This document shows, piece after piece, positions 10,776-23,564 of a stretch of DNA of 64,000 bases (position 1 is its first letter; every line of letters begins with the position of its first letter). This DNA is from Mytilus edulis. Lineage: Eukaryota > Mollusca > Bivalvia > Mytilida > Mytilidae. A model generated the notes under the pieces. It saw only the letters and a list, made by a program, of their open reading frames with translations. It was not told the DNA's origin and ran no database searches. The stretch lies in the NCBI RefSeq assembly GCF_963676685.1, contig NC_092345.1, positions 45,157,838 to 45,221,837 on the forward strand. Reading direction: 5' to 3'. Made by a program: the position numbers and the translations under genes.

Positions 10776-11819
10776 GGTCGATAAATTCATGAATTTTTAT
10801 TTGTCTCATTTTCTTTAGCCAGATTTTGTTGTGTGAAATTTGTAGATAATTTCTTAATTTTCTACAGCATTAACTGAGCAAAAGCTGTAACGTTTTCTAT
10901 TAGTAGTTTTCATAGATATAGGAAGATGTGGTGTGAGTGCCAGTGAGACAACTCTCCTCAAAATAACAATTTTCATACATGTTTTATGAACTACTATCTG
11001 ATGTTTTGTCAATGTATTATGTAAAGATGTGATCTGGTATAGATAATGTTTGAAATTTTAAGAGAGGAACAGAGTGCAATTACGTTATTGGAATTCTTGA
11101 GGAATTTTGCGCTGAATAAATAAATAGTTCAGCTCCAAGTCATCATAAAAGGTTAAGTACTAACAAATATTGATGTCGTATATTTTTAAAATACAAATTA
11201 AGTTCAAGACGGAATGATCTTAGCAGGATTGATATTTGGTGCGTTTCTGACACTGCAATTGAAACTTTATCTTTAAGGTTAAAATCGTTTAAATCGATTT
11301 GCTGAGCTTTTTTTCCCTTTTTACCCCTTAGACCCTCTAAGGCCTTGCATCTTAAAAATCAATGTATAAGCATAAACCCTTTCTACTTATTTACACGAAA
11401 ATCAAAACAGTTATAGAAAATATTTACTTATTTTTAGTTGCTGAAAAAAGTGACATTTAAACATCATTTGTTAAGAAAGTGTAATATTATCAAACTTGAA
11501 TAAACAAATATGTCATGCACATGTGGCGCAAGCCAACTAAATACAAATATATTAATAAATTTATGTAGTTAGGTTCCATTGTCCTTAGTCAGACAGGGTC
11601 ATGCGTCTTACAACTGATTTGATAGTTGTATAAGGGTTAACATAATTTATTGATTAGCTGTAATTGGCTTTGCACTAGCTTTGTGTCTATGAGGTTTTGT
11701 TTATTCTTATAGTTGTTGTTGTGCTTTGTACCAAGCTTTTGAGACTAAAGTGAAGCCAACTTTATTTAATTTTTACATTTTGTTCTTTTGTTGTGCTAAT
11801 AAACCATTATTCAAGGTTA

Positions 11820-12355
11820 TGAGAGGGTTGGGCGCTCACAAACATGCTACCCCCATTATGTATGTGATTGTCCCAAGTCAGGAGTCTTTCGTTCATGTAT
11901 TTTTATTGGTTCATAATTATTTTTCGAAAAATTGTTTGTGATAAACTATGCCGTTAGTTTCGTACTTTGCGGTATAAGTTTTTTTTTCTCTTTTTTTGAT
12001 ACGTTGTTGCCTATAGTTGTTTAAATCCATTTCATTTGAACACAAATTGTTAATTTTCTCATTGGCAATCATATAACATCTCTGATTTTCATCTATCAAA
12101 GTTTTCATTTTCTATTTTCTATTTTACGTATTTAGTTTTCTGTTTTACGTTCATATTTTGTACATAAATTAGTCCATTAGTTTTCACGTTTGAACTTTTT
12201 TAACTTTATCATTTCGGAGCCTTTTATAGCTGACTATGCGGTATTGGCTATGATCATTGTTGAAGGCCGTACGGTGACCTATAGTTGTTAATTTCTGTGT
12301 CATGTTGGTCTCTTGTGGAGAGTTGTCTCATTGGCAATCATACCACATCTTTTTC
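11820..12355 (-). repeat. Repeat family D, long form
   Basis: On the plus strand it runs from gagagggttgggcgctcac through tcccaagtcaggagtc to tgaaggccgtacggtgacc and gtctcattggcaatcatac. The same ordered motifs are at 36080-36340, 36825-37170 and 55985-56325. The shorter D copies contain only the last third. Confidence 0.75.
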
Positions 12356-12359
12356 TTCT

Positions 12360-14150
12360 TTTTTTTTTTTATTAAAACCTCTATTTGTATGACAGTCGCA
12401 TTAAAAATGAATGACTTACGTAGATACAAATATATTCACAGAATTTTTCAATAAACTGTAATTCATAACAATACAGGAATAACTTAAATATTCCAGGGGA
12501 ATGATTTGTGCCTATAGAAATACCTACAGCCTGCCAATAAACTTTATTGCTGAAACGTACATAAATTGATGCAAATAAAATCCAAGTTACTGCATCTAGA
12601 CTACTAACCTGTTTCTTTAAAGAAAAACACTTTGAATGAATGGCAGCACATTAAATCAACAATCTACGATTATATATCTGTAATGTCTTGTTTGATAACT
12701 TAAAATATTGAGCAATTCCAAGGCAAATATATCCATAATGGGTTTTTCCAAAGCTCAATAATTAGATTACACTTGTTATCTAAGTATTAGCCTATACAAG
12801 GGCGAATGTGTACTTGATATTCTATAAAACGAAAGTGGTAGAAAAAGAAAAATACTAAGGAGACAAGTAGAAACCAATAGTCGGGGAACGACAAACTACA
12901 TACATATCACAAGAATAAAGCAAAAAAAACAGTTAACAAAACACTTTAATGAAAACTAGATTATATACAACGAACAATCCAACAAACCGTTAATGGCCTG
13001 AGATGCACAATTAGAAAAGTTGTAATTTAAGCTATTGTCGTTGGCAAGGCTACTCGGTGCAAAAATCAAAGATCAAACATGTTGAGGATTAAATGTAATT
13101 GTCAAAGTATTGGTATTTTTTTGGGATGGAGGGTGCCGAGCCACCTAATGGAGCTATATGGTAATTGCATAGACTTTAAATATATCAAACTCTTAACGTT
13201 TTATAGTGCATGACCCCTTTTTCATAATTCTAGGTATGCGTAGGAATAAGTATTTGAAATTACTTTTATCTTAAAAGAAAGAACTTTCTTGCTTTGTCCC
13301 TCATCTGAAATTATTTTCATGTCGGGCCTTCTGACGTCATGTGATGTAATCCATTAATTTCAGGCTGTTCTTTATACATGATAGAAGTAACATCTATTTG
13401 ATTGTTCAACAACTATGAGGTCACATTTCGCGTTTTTTTAATAGGGTGGCTGTAAATGTATAAATTCCACACTAGTAGTGATAACATATATAGATAATAA
13501 TACAAGGCAAAATTCATATCACATGTCGTATCCTTCCAAGATACTAATATCAGCCCAAGGGCCTTTATACACTTTATCATACATTTAAATAGGAGAATTT
13601 AAAGGAACTGTTAACTATCCAAAGCTCTTACCTTCAGATTTATTTCTGCCTTGTTTTAATAGCTTAATCTTACGTTTTAAACCGACGCACTTGGGTTAAC
13701 TTACAATTTGCGTCGTGTAGTCCATAGAAATAGTTTGATCATTGCAATTTAATTTTTTGTTGTTTATTTGCGTTTTGTTTTCATTGAGTTCATATTGTAC
13801 TTCTTTGCTAATGTTGTAAACACACATTCTGAATAAAACCACTAAATAAAAAATAAATAAAATAAATAAACCAACAATTTAATAACAAGTATACTGTAAT
13901 AAACAAAAGACGACGTCGAGACTGGTGAGTAAAACATGTGCACTTTTGAAATATCAAAAATTAAAGTTTACCCTTTTGCCCGTAGATTTTTATGATTTCA
14001 TTTCGTGTGCCAGAAAATATGAAAGCTCGACGTCTGTGACGGCTTATACTAAACAATGACGTCATTAAAAAAGTCGAATTAACCGTTACATTTTTGACCC
14101 ATTGAAGAAAAATGCTTTTTTCTGATTTTTGTGTTTTTTTCATATTTCTA
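12360..14150. other. Gene-free stretch of U2
   Basis: It holds only duplicated non-coding sequence shared with U3 (37170-37400 and 38270-39715) and, diverged, with U1. Near 12628-12634 is the empty site corresponding to the RT insertion in U3. Confidence 0.6.
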
Positions 14151-14154
14151 AGTA

Positions 14155-14235
14155 GGGGTGTGATAAAGGGTATGCATACGATAAAGGGTGTGATAAAGGA
14201 TATACATTCGATAAAGGGGTGTGATAAAGGGTAGG
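14155..14235. repeat. Minisatellite with GATAAAG motifs
   Basis: About 2.6 units of roughly 30 bp, each ggggtgtgataaaggg plus a short spacer and cgataaa. There are five gataaag motifs in 80 bp. The equivalent part of U3 has been replaced by block X, so it is present only here. Confidence 0.8.
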
Positions 14236-14954
14236 CAACAAAGTTGAGCGATACGGATTAAACAGCAGGCTATTAATCAAATATTCAAAACTACTCTATT
14301 TACTACTAAATGAATATGAGAAATATAAATATAATTTGTAATACTGATAAAAAGATCAATATCTCAACAGCAATTGTTCAGAAACTTAATAGTACAAGCA
14401 TGGTAAATCAAATATGTCAAACACTTGTAAACATCAAAGGAATCAAACGTTTCTTATAATGTACAGTTATAAATATAATGTTAAATTTATTCGTTTAGCA
14501 GGATTATCGATAAAGCAATAAACCAGAATGATCAAGTATATTCATGGTTTTTCAATCACAATAAAACGACTAAGCACAGTTTCATTCTACTTCAACGATA
14601 AATATACAGACTTTCTTATGAAAGCGGTCATTTGAGTGTTCCTATGAGACCTGGCGGTGAACGAAAGTTAGTGGGTCACTAAATTCATAAAATAATTTCT
14701 TCAAAATCGCATTTAAACCCTGTGGTCAATGCTTCAAGTTAAGTATTTTAAACTGAAGAATTTACAAATTTAAGATACAAATATATAAAAAAAAATAATC
14801 ATTGAAGTTCTTCACGTAATGTAGAACTTTGGTGATTTTCATATATAATAATCTTTCTACATTTTGTTTTATTTTTTTGTCCAAAGATTGAGAATTTTCT
14901 ACTTTAATCTAACATTTTGATATATCAATTTGAGAAGATGCACTTATATAAAAC

Positions 14955-15060
14955 ATGCCTGTATCAAGTCAGGAATATGACACGTTCCATGTGTTTCAGC
15001 TTTTTGCCATTTGATTACGGACTTTCCGTTTTGAATTTTTCTTGGAGTTCGGTATTTTTG
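14955..15060 (+). repeat. Repeat family R1, fragment
   Basis: It has core tgtatcaagtcaggaatatg and the R1 ending gaatttttcttggagttcgg. The 5' part is missing. Confidence 0.65.
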
Positions 15061-15134
15061 ATACTTTACTTTTTGTAAATCTTCCTTTTCCTTCTTAATA
15101 CTTTACTTTTTGTAAATCTTCCTTTTCCTTCTTA
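15061..15134. repeat. Perfect 37-bp tandem duplication
   Basis: The unit beginning atactttactttttgtaaat is repeated twice without a mismatch (15061-15097 and 15098-15134), which implies a recent event. Confidence 0.95.
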
Positions 15135-15430
15135 AAACTTTCATTTTAAAATTTTTGGAAAGGAAATGATGAAAAAATGTTGATTTCGTATTTTGCATTT
15201 TCGTCGAATTCTGTGATATTTTTTTTCTAGAAACAGATATTTTAAGTAAACCTTGTCAACTGTAAAAACGTACGACACTTTCTATAATTTTGTTTTAAAA
15301 ATGCGATGAAGACTCATAATTTAAAAAACCTATCTGCTATCAAAAGTACAAATACATTCTACCAGTAATAAATATAATTGGGAAAAAAAACACATAATAA
15401 ATTAATCATAGATACTAGAATTAAAATTGT

Positions 15431-15700
15431 GTACATAAGACGCACGTTTAGTTTTAATAAAGACTCATCAGTCACGCTAGAATTAAGACAAAATAAAAAG
15501 GCAAAATAAAGTACGAAGCTACTAGCATTGAGGAATCAAAATGTCGAAAAGTCAAATGCAGCTAAAGCAATCTATTTCTATGACCATATCAATGATAATT
15601 CATGCCAACACAGAAGTGCCGACTTCTGGCCTGTAAAAAGTTTATTGCAGTTTTGTCAGCTTCTAGTAATGCTATTTCTTATTTTTTTTTCAAGCACTTT
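15431..15700 (-). repeat. R3-family repeat with decayed hammerhead
   Basis: On the minus strand CTGATGA survives, but stem II is mismatched and GAAA has become TAAA. The body (gcattgaggaatcaaaatgt, gccaacacagaagtgccgac on plus) is shared with 40826-41030 in U3, where the ribozyme is cut by the junction with block X. Confidence 0.65.
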
Positions 15701-15704
15701 ATTC

Positions 15705-18525
15705 ATTATTGTAACCTTATTGTACCCTTAAATGTCTCTTTGGTATCTCTGACCTATCTAAGTTATGAATGAATTAATTACAGATGATTAAAGCACTGAT
15801 TTTACAAGAAATTGCTTGCCCTTTGGTTTATTCACATGTTCTTTTCTTCGAAAAAAACCCAATATCATATTAATCCTTGATTAATCGCAGCTTAGACATG
15901 AATTAAATTATAATCTTTTCCAAAGTAGCTCTAATTTAATAGGGAAATAATCAAACCTTGTATTTTTATAAAAACCAACATTTATAACGTTAACTTTTAT
16001 TTGTGTGTGTACTAAGTTGTGTAAAAATATCTGATAAATAATGAAACTAAAAGATAACTTAATTAGGTAATTTGAAATCGGCCTTAGTTGCCTCATAATT
16101 TATTTTAAACTTAAAAGTAAGAAACTTTAATTAATTTAGATTTGCAGTAAAGATGAAACACCCCAATTAAACGTCAATCCTTTTATTTAAATGTTTCTTT
16201 GACTTTCATACTGGTATGGTTTCAATATTTCAACTAAATAATGAAGACTATACTGGAGTTTGTATGCCCCTTTAGATTTTCTCGTGTGTCATTTAACTAT
16301 CATATTCTAATGTTCTCTTTCAATAAAATGTAGAATTGCAAAATTCAACGTTTAAAATGAGAGTTTCAAATCGAACGACTTCTTTCTCACAATCATTTTT
16401 CTCGATCGATTATATTTTTTAGCCGATCATTATTGCGCTGGTAATTTTAACCTTTAAAATTTCACTTGTCAATTTTTTAAATGTTCTTACATTTGTGTCT
16501 GCAAAGTAAAGTTGCACCTAACAATTTTAAAACGATTTTTAGTGACATTTAAAAACTTTTGTTCAGATTTTTATTAAGCATGGTTAGTCAATTATGTCAA
16601 ACACTTGTTACACATAAAATAAAAACGCAGTTTCTCAACATTAACTCGTTTTAATATAATGTTATGTCTAATTTCATAGCAAGGGTATCACTTAAACAAT
16701 TAACCGAATTCATATGTATGGTCATAAAGAACAAGTTGAATTTATTTTTACTTTCTTAAAAAAAAAAAACACCAGAAGATAAGCCCACCAAGCCTTTTTT
16801 CCCTTCTTATTCCCAAAGTAAAATAAATTATGTGTACATTTCCCGTCAAATGATAAAAAAAATCGTGAAGTCCAAACGGTAAATTAGCTTCGTGTCTTTT
16901 TTCATTTTCTTTTCTTATTATTTTTCTTGTTATTTTTGTTACGTATATTTTATCCCAAATAATTTAAAAAAAAAATAAAATAGATTTGATTTTATTTAAA
17001 GACACGTACAAGAATATTTAACTGGGATTGAGTTTGTAATCGAGTTATTTTATAGACATGAGAAGAAATTTAAAATCAAATTGTGTTTTTAATGGTGCTA
17101 TTATTTGTATTTTCTAACCATGTCAGTTTTCTTCTAAATCAAAACTTTGTATAAACAAATAAAATCATGTGCTTTAAACTTTAAAATCATATAAGTAAAT
17201 GAAGTAGCTAAATTTTTTTCTTAATTTTTACAAGTTGATCGAAGTCATATTCCTTAACAGATAGTCTACATTATAAATAAGGACTTTAATTGGAATAACA
17301 AAGGCGTCAAATGTTTCAGTTTTATGACATCGCGGGACATAAGTCTAAAAAACCCACATATTTTAGGTTGAACAAAGGGCCACATATAGGAGTGTCATGA
17401 CGTCACGAGACAGAGTTTAGCAGGACGTAGATTTGAGGAGGATACAGTTTTGATGTCATAGATTTGAATCTTACATGTATATCACGTTAAAAAATGGCAC
17501 ATTTGTTGGAAACACCATTAAACAACTAAAGCGACCTTAATTAGTATCGACAAGCTTAAGGCAGTTAAGTGTAATAAGTGCATAATACAATTTTATCCGA
17601 TGCAAATTAAACCATGTAAAGCTAAGGGAGCGAACATTTAATAATGAAATATTGATTTAATTTAGTTTTCAACCTACAGATTAAGGGGTTATGATCCTTT
17701 CCGTTTTGAATTTTCCTCGGAGTTCAGTATTTTTGTGATTTTGCTTTTTCCTGTATTGCACGTCGGATCATATAAGGTTTTTACTTTATTGCGTTACTAT
17801 AGGTAGGTTTGTTGAGACCATCTCGTGTCTACCTTGAGTTGTTGGGTCTGAATTGGTAGCAGTTAGAGCATTAATGTTTTACGATCTAGACATTGTCAGT
17901 CGTTATTCCCCTGACAACAAAAGGGGAGAGGGGGGTTGATGCGAATAAGAGTCGATGTATTTGGGGATCATGGCCATCGTTCTATTTAGTATTTTACCTT
18001 GAAAATAACTTGAATATCCTTTGTCACCAATGGTGCAAAGACTTGACAATTAAATGAATTACGTCTGCATTCTGCTATTCGAAGTGATCAGTGACCGCTA
18101 GTTCCACATAAATTGTTTTTTTTATTTAATACGTTTTTTTACTCATTTATAAAAAACAATATAAATGATAAAGACAGAAGAATAACCAAGAGAAATAATA
18201 AAGACATAACTGGGTAGCAAATTTAAACAGCTTATGACTTTGGATATATTGTTTAAAGGTACAATCGATGTCTTAGGAAAATAATTGAACAGTTCCTTTT
18301 TTCGCAAAATCGAAACCAATGCTAATTTAAATACAACCTTCTGACGCTCTTTTTAAATACAATTACTGGTTCTTCGAAATAAGCGGTTATAATTTTTCCG
18401 ATGGTGTGAATCTTATTGTGTTGGTCATTTTTGGTCAAAATTATAAATTTACTGTTTACAAAAATTTTAAGTTTTGAAAAACTAGGCTTTTTGACAGATT
18501 ACCTTAGCTTATTTGGCAGATCTTT
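15705..18525. other. Gene-free stretch of U2
   Basis: Non-coding, shared with 41030-42180 and 42970-44390 in U3. It contains an R1 terminal fragment at 17695-17755 (cctcggagttcagtattttt). A motif with gtcaaacacttgttacac and tcatagcaagggtatc (about 16565-16720) recurs at about 14390 and 18795. Confidence 0.6.
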
Positions 18526-18529
18526 AAGG

Positions 18530-18665
18530 AGGTTTTGGTCCTCCATTTCGTTCTTTATTTTGGATTTTTTACTTCTTTTGATCCGAACGTCACTGCTGAG
18601 TCATTTGTAGAATGAACGCGCGTCTGGCGAAATACAAATTACAATCCTTGTATCTATGATGAGTT
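18530..18665 (+). repeat. R3-family repeat with decayed hammerhead
   Basis: It reads gtcactgctgagtc then gcgcgtctggcg. CTGATGA has become CTGCTGA and stem II is disrupted, so it is inactive. The cleavage triplet GTC is kept. The same state is in U3 at 45961-46010, so the decay preceded the duplication. Confidence 0.7.
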
Positions 18666-19499
18666 TATTGGACCTACAAAAATACACTAGAAAAAGTGTT
18701 CATAGAAGAACATATTATTACATTCATATCTGCAATGTTACGTTGTACCCAATTACCGAGAAACAAATGCTGACGAAAATCGATATTTTTACACTTCATA
18801 TGTTCAGGAACTTTAATATACAACATTGTTAATTTAAAATCATGTCAAAAACTTGTTACAGAAAAAAAATAAAACAAGTTCCTGAACCATTATCACGTAT
18901 CAACATAATGTTATGTTTATTTTTGTAGCAAGGTTATTGATTAAACAATTAACTGAAATACACATGTATGATTATAGAGAACTAGATCGACTTACAACAA
19001 TTTTCCTTTGTAACTATCAGAAGGTTTTGACTTGATTGATTTTTTTTTTTTAAATATACGAAAATTTAATTTTAATTTTTGCTTTCAATGAAATTTCCTT
19101 AAATAAATGGTAGACAGTTTCTTTCACATATTAACGTTTATATGTCAATCTAAGTTCGGTAACCACGGAAACATACACATTTGCCATTCAAATTCGCTCC
19201 CCACCTGTATTGCTGAACGTGATATTTACAATTCATGTAAAAAAAAACAAGAGTGATTTAAATGTTTTGCATGAGGCATTCTATTTTGCAGTTTGCAGGG
19301 TCTTTAAGACAAATGTATATTTTCTTAATATATTCTGAGTGCCAATGATAACGCAACAATCGTTTTTTTTAAAGTAACATTTGTATACAAAAAAAATATT
19401 TTCTTTACATGCAGTAATTGTTTATGACAATTTATGGGCTTATCTAAAGATAAAAGTCAAAATGTTCAATTACCGCGATTCGAATGCAATGCGTTCGTG

Positions 19500-20530
19500 C
19501 AACACAGCGATACAATTCACTAACTATCAGTCTCAAAAACTAATGTGTCCACCGCTGCAACGCAATCTGTACAACGACGTGGCATTTACCTGACCAGACG
19601 TCTGACACGGTGTTATGTAATGTTTTTCCATTCTTCCCGCAATGCAATTTGAAATTGACACAGCGTAACTTGTAGTAGCTGTCGCCGTCTTACGACTTGT
19701 CCAATTTGGTCCCACAATTGTTCAATTGGACTCAAATCCGGCGAAAAGGCTGGCCATGGTAATGTCTGAACATGGTTGTTATTGATGAACTCAGTTGTGA
19801 GTCTAGCGAAGTGTGCTCGAGCGTTATTTTGTTGAAAAAAATTAACATCTTGATGCCTAGCCATAGTATAATCGATGTAGCGTTGGTCGTTTAAATTTCT
19901 ATTGATAGTGGTGAGTGGAGTTTTATGATTGAACGGTATTCCTCCCCATACCATGACACTACCACCACTACAACGATCTGTGTCTTGGATATATGAATAT
20001 GCATAGCGTTCTCATCTTCGTCTCTACACACGAATTCTTCCATCACTACGGCGAAGATGGGTTCTTGATTCGTCCTTCCATAAGACAGTTGTCCATTGCC
20101 TGTGTAACAATCTCTGACGCAGTTGTGTCCATCTAAGGCGATTTTGGTGTCATACTGCTATCAGCATGTTACCACGGAAAGGCCGCCATGCCCTTTATTC
20201 ACTACTGCGCAAACGGCTTCTTACCGTGTTTGCTCCAATTTATCTTCTATGAACGCCGACAGTCTCGTGCTGATTGGACAGCCGTACGGAAACGATCTCG
20301 CAGGTGCTGAAGACGAGTGTACCGGTGCTGTTGGGCAGTAGTTGCTCTCTGTATTCTGGGACGTGGCCTATCCTTCAAAGACCCAGTTTGGTTGAATCTT
20401 TTGATGACTCTGGTAATTGTTTGGACCAAACACTGCGTGCAATTTCACGACTTGAAATGCAATCTTGCACCATGCCCCAAACTTCATGTTTCTAACAGTC
20501 TGAAATTCTTGGTATCTATGCCTTAGTTAA
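19500..20530 (-). mobile_element. Tc1-like DNA transposon, broken (U2 copy)
   Basis: Minus-strand frames in order: SSREIARS and TITRVIKRFNQTGSLKDRPR (paired helix-turn-helix DNA-binding part, 20247-20500), WTTVLWKDESR (first catalytic Asp, about 20040-20100), then MVWGGI to LPWPAFSPDLSPIEQLWD (catalytic core, 19613-19954) with the third acidic residue Glu in SPIE. The second catalytic Asp is Asn (FQQNNARAH). Frameshifts separate the segments, so it cannot be active. It sits at the same place as the U3 copy, so insertion predates the duplication. I could not fix the terminal inverted repeats. Confidence 0.85.
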
Positions 20531-20757
20531 TTGCAGTGCCTTACAAAGAAGGATGGGAAATTTCAATTCTTAAGCAAGGTTTTCCAAAACAAACATGAGA
20601 AAATCACTTTTACATAAAATAGCGCTGCAGTCCACTCTCCCCACTTTTCTGTAACCAAGCACGTATCTTTTTTTCTAAAATCATTCAAGCGTAAAGTTGA
20701 CGTCTGACAATTCATTTTCAATCCGATATAGGTATTTTTGTTCAAAAAAATATTAAT

Positions 20758-21800
20758 GTGATCAAAAGGTAAATTTATTGATACAACAATGTAATAGTTT
20801 TCTTTTTTTCCCTCTATCTGGAATATATTTGATGCATGACTTTTCTGACTTTTTTGCTTTTAATACGAATAAGATTCGATTACTTTTTTTAATCGCTCTA
20901 TGTTTAAAACGAAAGTGATACAACACAAGGAGACATGACTTCACAGTTTCTACTGAGTGTTACAGTTATTTTGAGAGTAAGTTTGTGCCACATGTGGAGC
21001 AGGATTTGCTTACCCTTTCGGAGCACCTGAGATGACCCAAAATTTTTGGTAGGGTTTCGTGTTGCTAAGTCTTAGTTTTCTATGTTGTGTCTTCTGTACT
21101 GTTATTTGTCTGTTTGTCTTTTTATTTTTAGCCATGGTGTTGTCAGTTTATTTTCAATTTATGAGTTTGATTGTCTCCCTGGTATCTTTGGTCCCTCTTT
21201 CGTCATACTTTTCATATGTGAACAATGTAATTGTGTTCTTTTTGTTCTCCCACTGCAAATCCAAAATGTTTGATCATTTTGTATTTACTTTTAATTTGTT
21301 TAATATGAATTTTTTTCTATTAACTAATGTTAACCGGTTACAATCGCTAAAACACATGTTGCTTTTTTTTTACCTTTTTATAATGTGCAGGCGTAAGAAT
21401 AGATGATTGATTTCATAAACTGGCTTTTTCAAATATTTTGTGAATTTGATTATTCAACTCGCTAAACACTCTCGTAATTTTGACTGTGTTATAACTTCTT
21501 CAAATGTTTTACCTTGAGAAGGTTCTGTATAAATTCTGCTACTTTTTAATAATTCTGAATCTCTTTTTATATTTTTTATATCGTACGAGCATTCAGAAAT
21601 ACATGACAACAGATCCCTCAGTGAATACATAAAGGTGACTGTTGACAATTTAGATGAATCATTGCACTTTGTTTCCATTAATTTTCTGGAGAAAAAATGC
21701 TAGCGTTTGGAGATATCATCCCTTAACGACAGAACTAACACTTATCATTATTGCCTTAATTCAAATTTCAGATTTTCGAATTAAAAGTGTAATAGATATT
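20758..21800. repeat. Block Y, copy 2
   Basis: Direct match to 4219-5330 and 60962-62070, including the RT 3' tail at about 20985-21230. It follows U2 immediately and leads into block X, so U2 ends at 20757. Confidence 0.85.
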
Positions 21801-22149
21801 ACTGAATATACATCATGCGAAGTAAGACTGTACTTTGTCGTATAAATGAAAGCGGAAATATCAGTATAAAAGAGAAACATAACTATATATCATATCAACA
21901 TCGACATAAGCCTATACATTCTATAAAGTCGTAAAAACTACATGTATAACATATTCATCAGAAATATAGCAGTTGTCTTTCTTCAACTAAAAGATTTTCT
22001 CATACATTTTTCAATTAAATGTAATTTATGATGTATAATATAACATGAGGTATTGCGAATTCTCTTTTAAGAAATGCATATAAAGATTCTAGAAAAGAGT
22101 ATATATATTCCTATATTATCTTTGATCTAATTCTAATATGGAATTTCAT

Positions 22150-22365
22150 GAAACTGTCATACAAGTGAGATGTTTAGCGCTATAAAACCAGGTTCAATCC
22201 ACCATATGCATTTTCTACATTTGAGAATGCCAAGTCAGAAATATGACAGTTTTTGTCCATTCGTTTGATGTGTTTTATCATTTGATTTTGCCATTTGATT
22301 AGGGACTTTCCGTTTTGAATTTTCCTCGGAGTTCAGTATGTTAGTTATTTCACTTTTTGTATTCA
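22150..22365 (+). repeat. Repeat family R1 inserted in block X
   Basis: It contains ataaaaccaggttcaatcca, core gccaagtcagaaatatgaca and cctcggagttcagtatg. The 55.37-kb copy of block X has tatctaattcactgaaaatt uninterrupted, giving the empty site. The minus-strand copy of X at 40 kb carries the same R1 (40590-40795). Confidence 0.8.
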
Positions 22366-22991
22366 CTGTAAATTTAACCGCCTGAAGAATATAGAACTCT
22401 GGGGAACAAATCCGAACAATTCTGTTTTTACGTTATTAAAGGGGGATTACCGCTGAGCAATCAATGTGGTTTTGGATATAAAGATTCCATAACTGCAACA
22501 CTTGAGCTACGATATTTCTTCACTCGAAATTATAATATTTAAAGCGCGAGACTTGCCGAGCTTTTTAAATAAATTAAAATAAAACTATTGAGAGTAGAGA
22601 AATATCGTACTACACGTGTTATAGTGTTGAAATCTGTTTCTCTAATGATTTGTAGACCTCCTTTTCAAAGATTTGAAGAAATATGTACTTTTTATGTGAC
22701 GTCTTAAAGCATGGTCGCCTTTTTTATGACGCGACAATAGGAAAATTCAGAAAAAAACAAGAAAATTCAACGTCAAAATATAATTTCGACCAATCATTTG
22801 CCGAGAACAGATTATAAAATTATAGAAATGGGCGTTTCCCCTTGCTGTAACAGATTCGTTCATATAATGATCAGTATTTTTTTCATAATATCTTTTTATT
22901 TTTTTTTTATTTTTGATTCTTGACTAATTCAATTTGAAAAGCGTCAAGTAATGATTAATTAATGTTTTGTTTTATCTTTATTTTTAAACTC

Positions 22992-23564
22992 TTAAGTCAT
23001 ATGAAACGAGTTCCTGGTGAAAAATAATGTTTATCCAATTCTTGAACCAATGCATGTATATGTCATAAACTTAGTCTTCTGTGTACGATTTTATCATTTT
23101 TTACACACAGATATCGTATAATCGTCATTTTTTTTCTCTCTGTCTGTTATGATTAACAAATATGGCAGTTCATTAATTGTCGTGTTATGAAGCCGAAGTT
23201 TACCGATTGTCACCTTATAGTAAACAATCAACAAAGAAGTATGGATAATGAGCACGTGTATAACATATACAATCAGATAATAGTCTATTTAAATGACAGA
23301 TCCACGAGTATTGCGATCACCGGATTGTTTCGAGAAGTGTCACGCTAAGGTCACTTGCATAGACAAAAAATATGTCGGCGAATTGCTTCCTGGAAGCAAG
23401 CAATTAAAATACTGTAAACTTCTTCTAAATGTGGACAAATTCAAAAAAATTCTGCCGAAAAAAGAATATGAACTTAAGTTTTAATTTTTATGAAAACTAT
23501 CCATTTTGTTATAAAAATCATATGCTTACTTTTTTTTTAGATTTGAGGTTTCATATGACTTTAA
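22992..23564. mobile_element. TTAA-flanked inverted-repeat element (piggyBac-like MITE)
   Basis: Inside flanking TTAA (22992-22995 and 23561-23564), the 565-bp element begins GTCATATGAAAC and ends with its complement GTTTCATATGACT. The inverted copy of the surrounding block at about 39990-40015 has a single ttaa and no insert, giving an empty site. TTAA duplication is the hallmark of piggyBac-type transposition. No transposase is encoded. Confidence 0.75.
23293..23484 (+). CDS. Small open frame inside the TTAA element, function unknown
   Basis: 63 codons beginning MTDPRVLRSPDC. It has four Cys in its first 41 residues and a Lys-rich end. I recognise no family. It lies wholly within the transposable element, so it may be a remnant of the parent element or captured sequence rather than a host gene. 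Its composition is less AT-rich than its surroundings, which is the only hint of coding. Confidence 0.25.
   Translation: MTDPRVLRSPDCFEKCHAKVTCIDKKYVGELLPGSKQLKYCKLLLNVDKFKKILPKKEYELKF

Larger units (their letters stand above)
10345..20757. repeat. Segmental duplication unit U2
   Basis: It matches 33960-48130 (U3) in direct orientation, from cgtaaacagttattcc to the segment around tccgatatagg. U3 is longer because of later insertions. Divergence in sampled stretches is several percent, for example about 14 differences in 185 bp at 19141-19325 against 46507-46690. Parts also match U1 and U4 at lower identity. Confidence 0.9.

Noticed and set aside
23293..23484. Host gene status for the 63-codon frame
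   Set aside because: It is wholly inside the TTAA element and absent at the empty site; kept only as a low-confidence frame.
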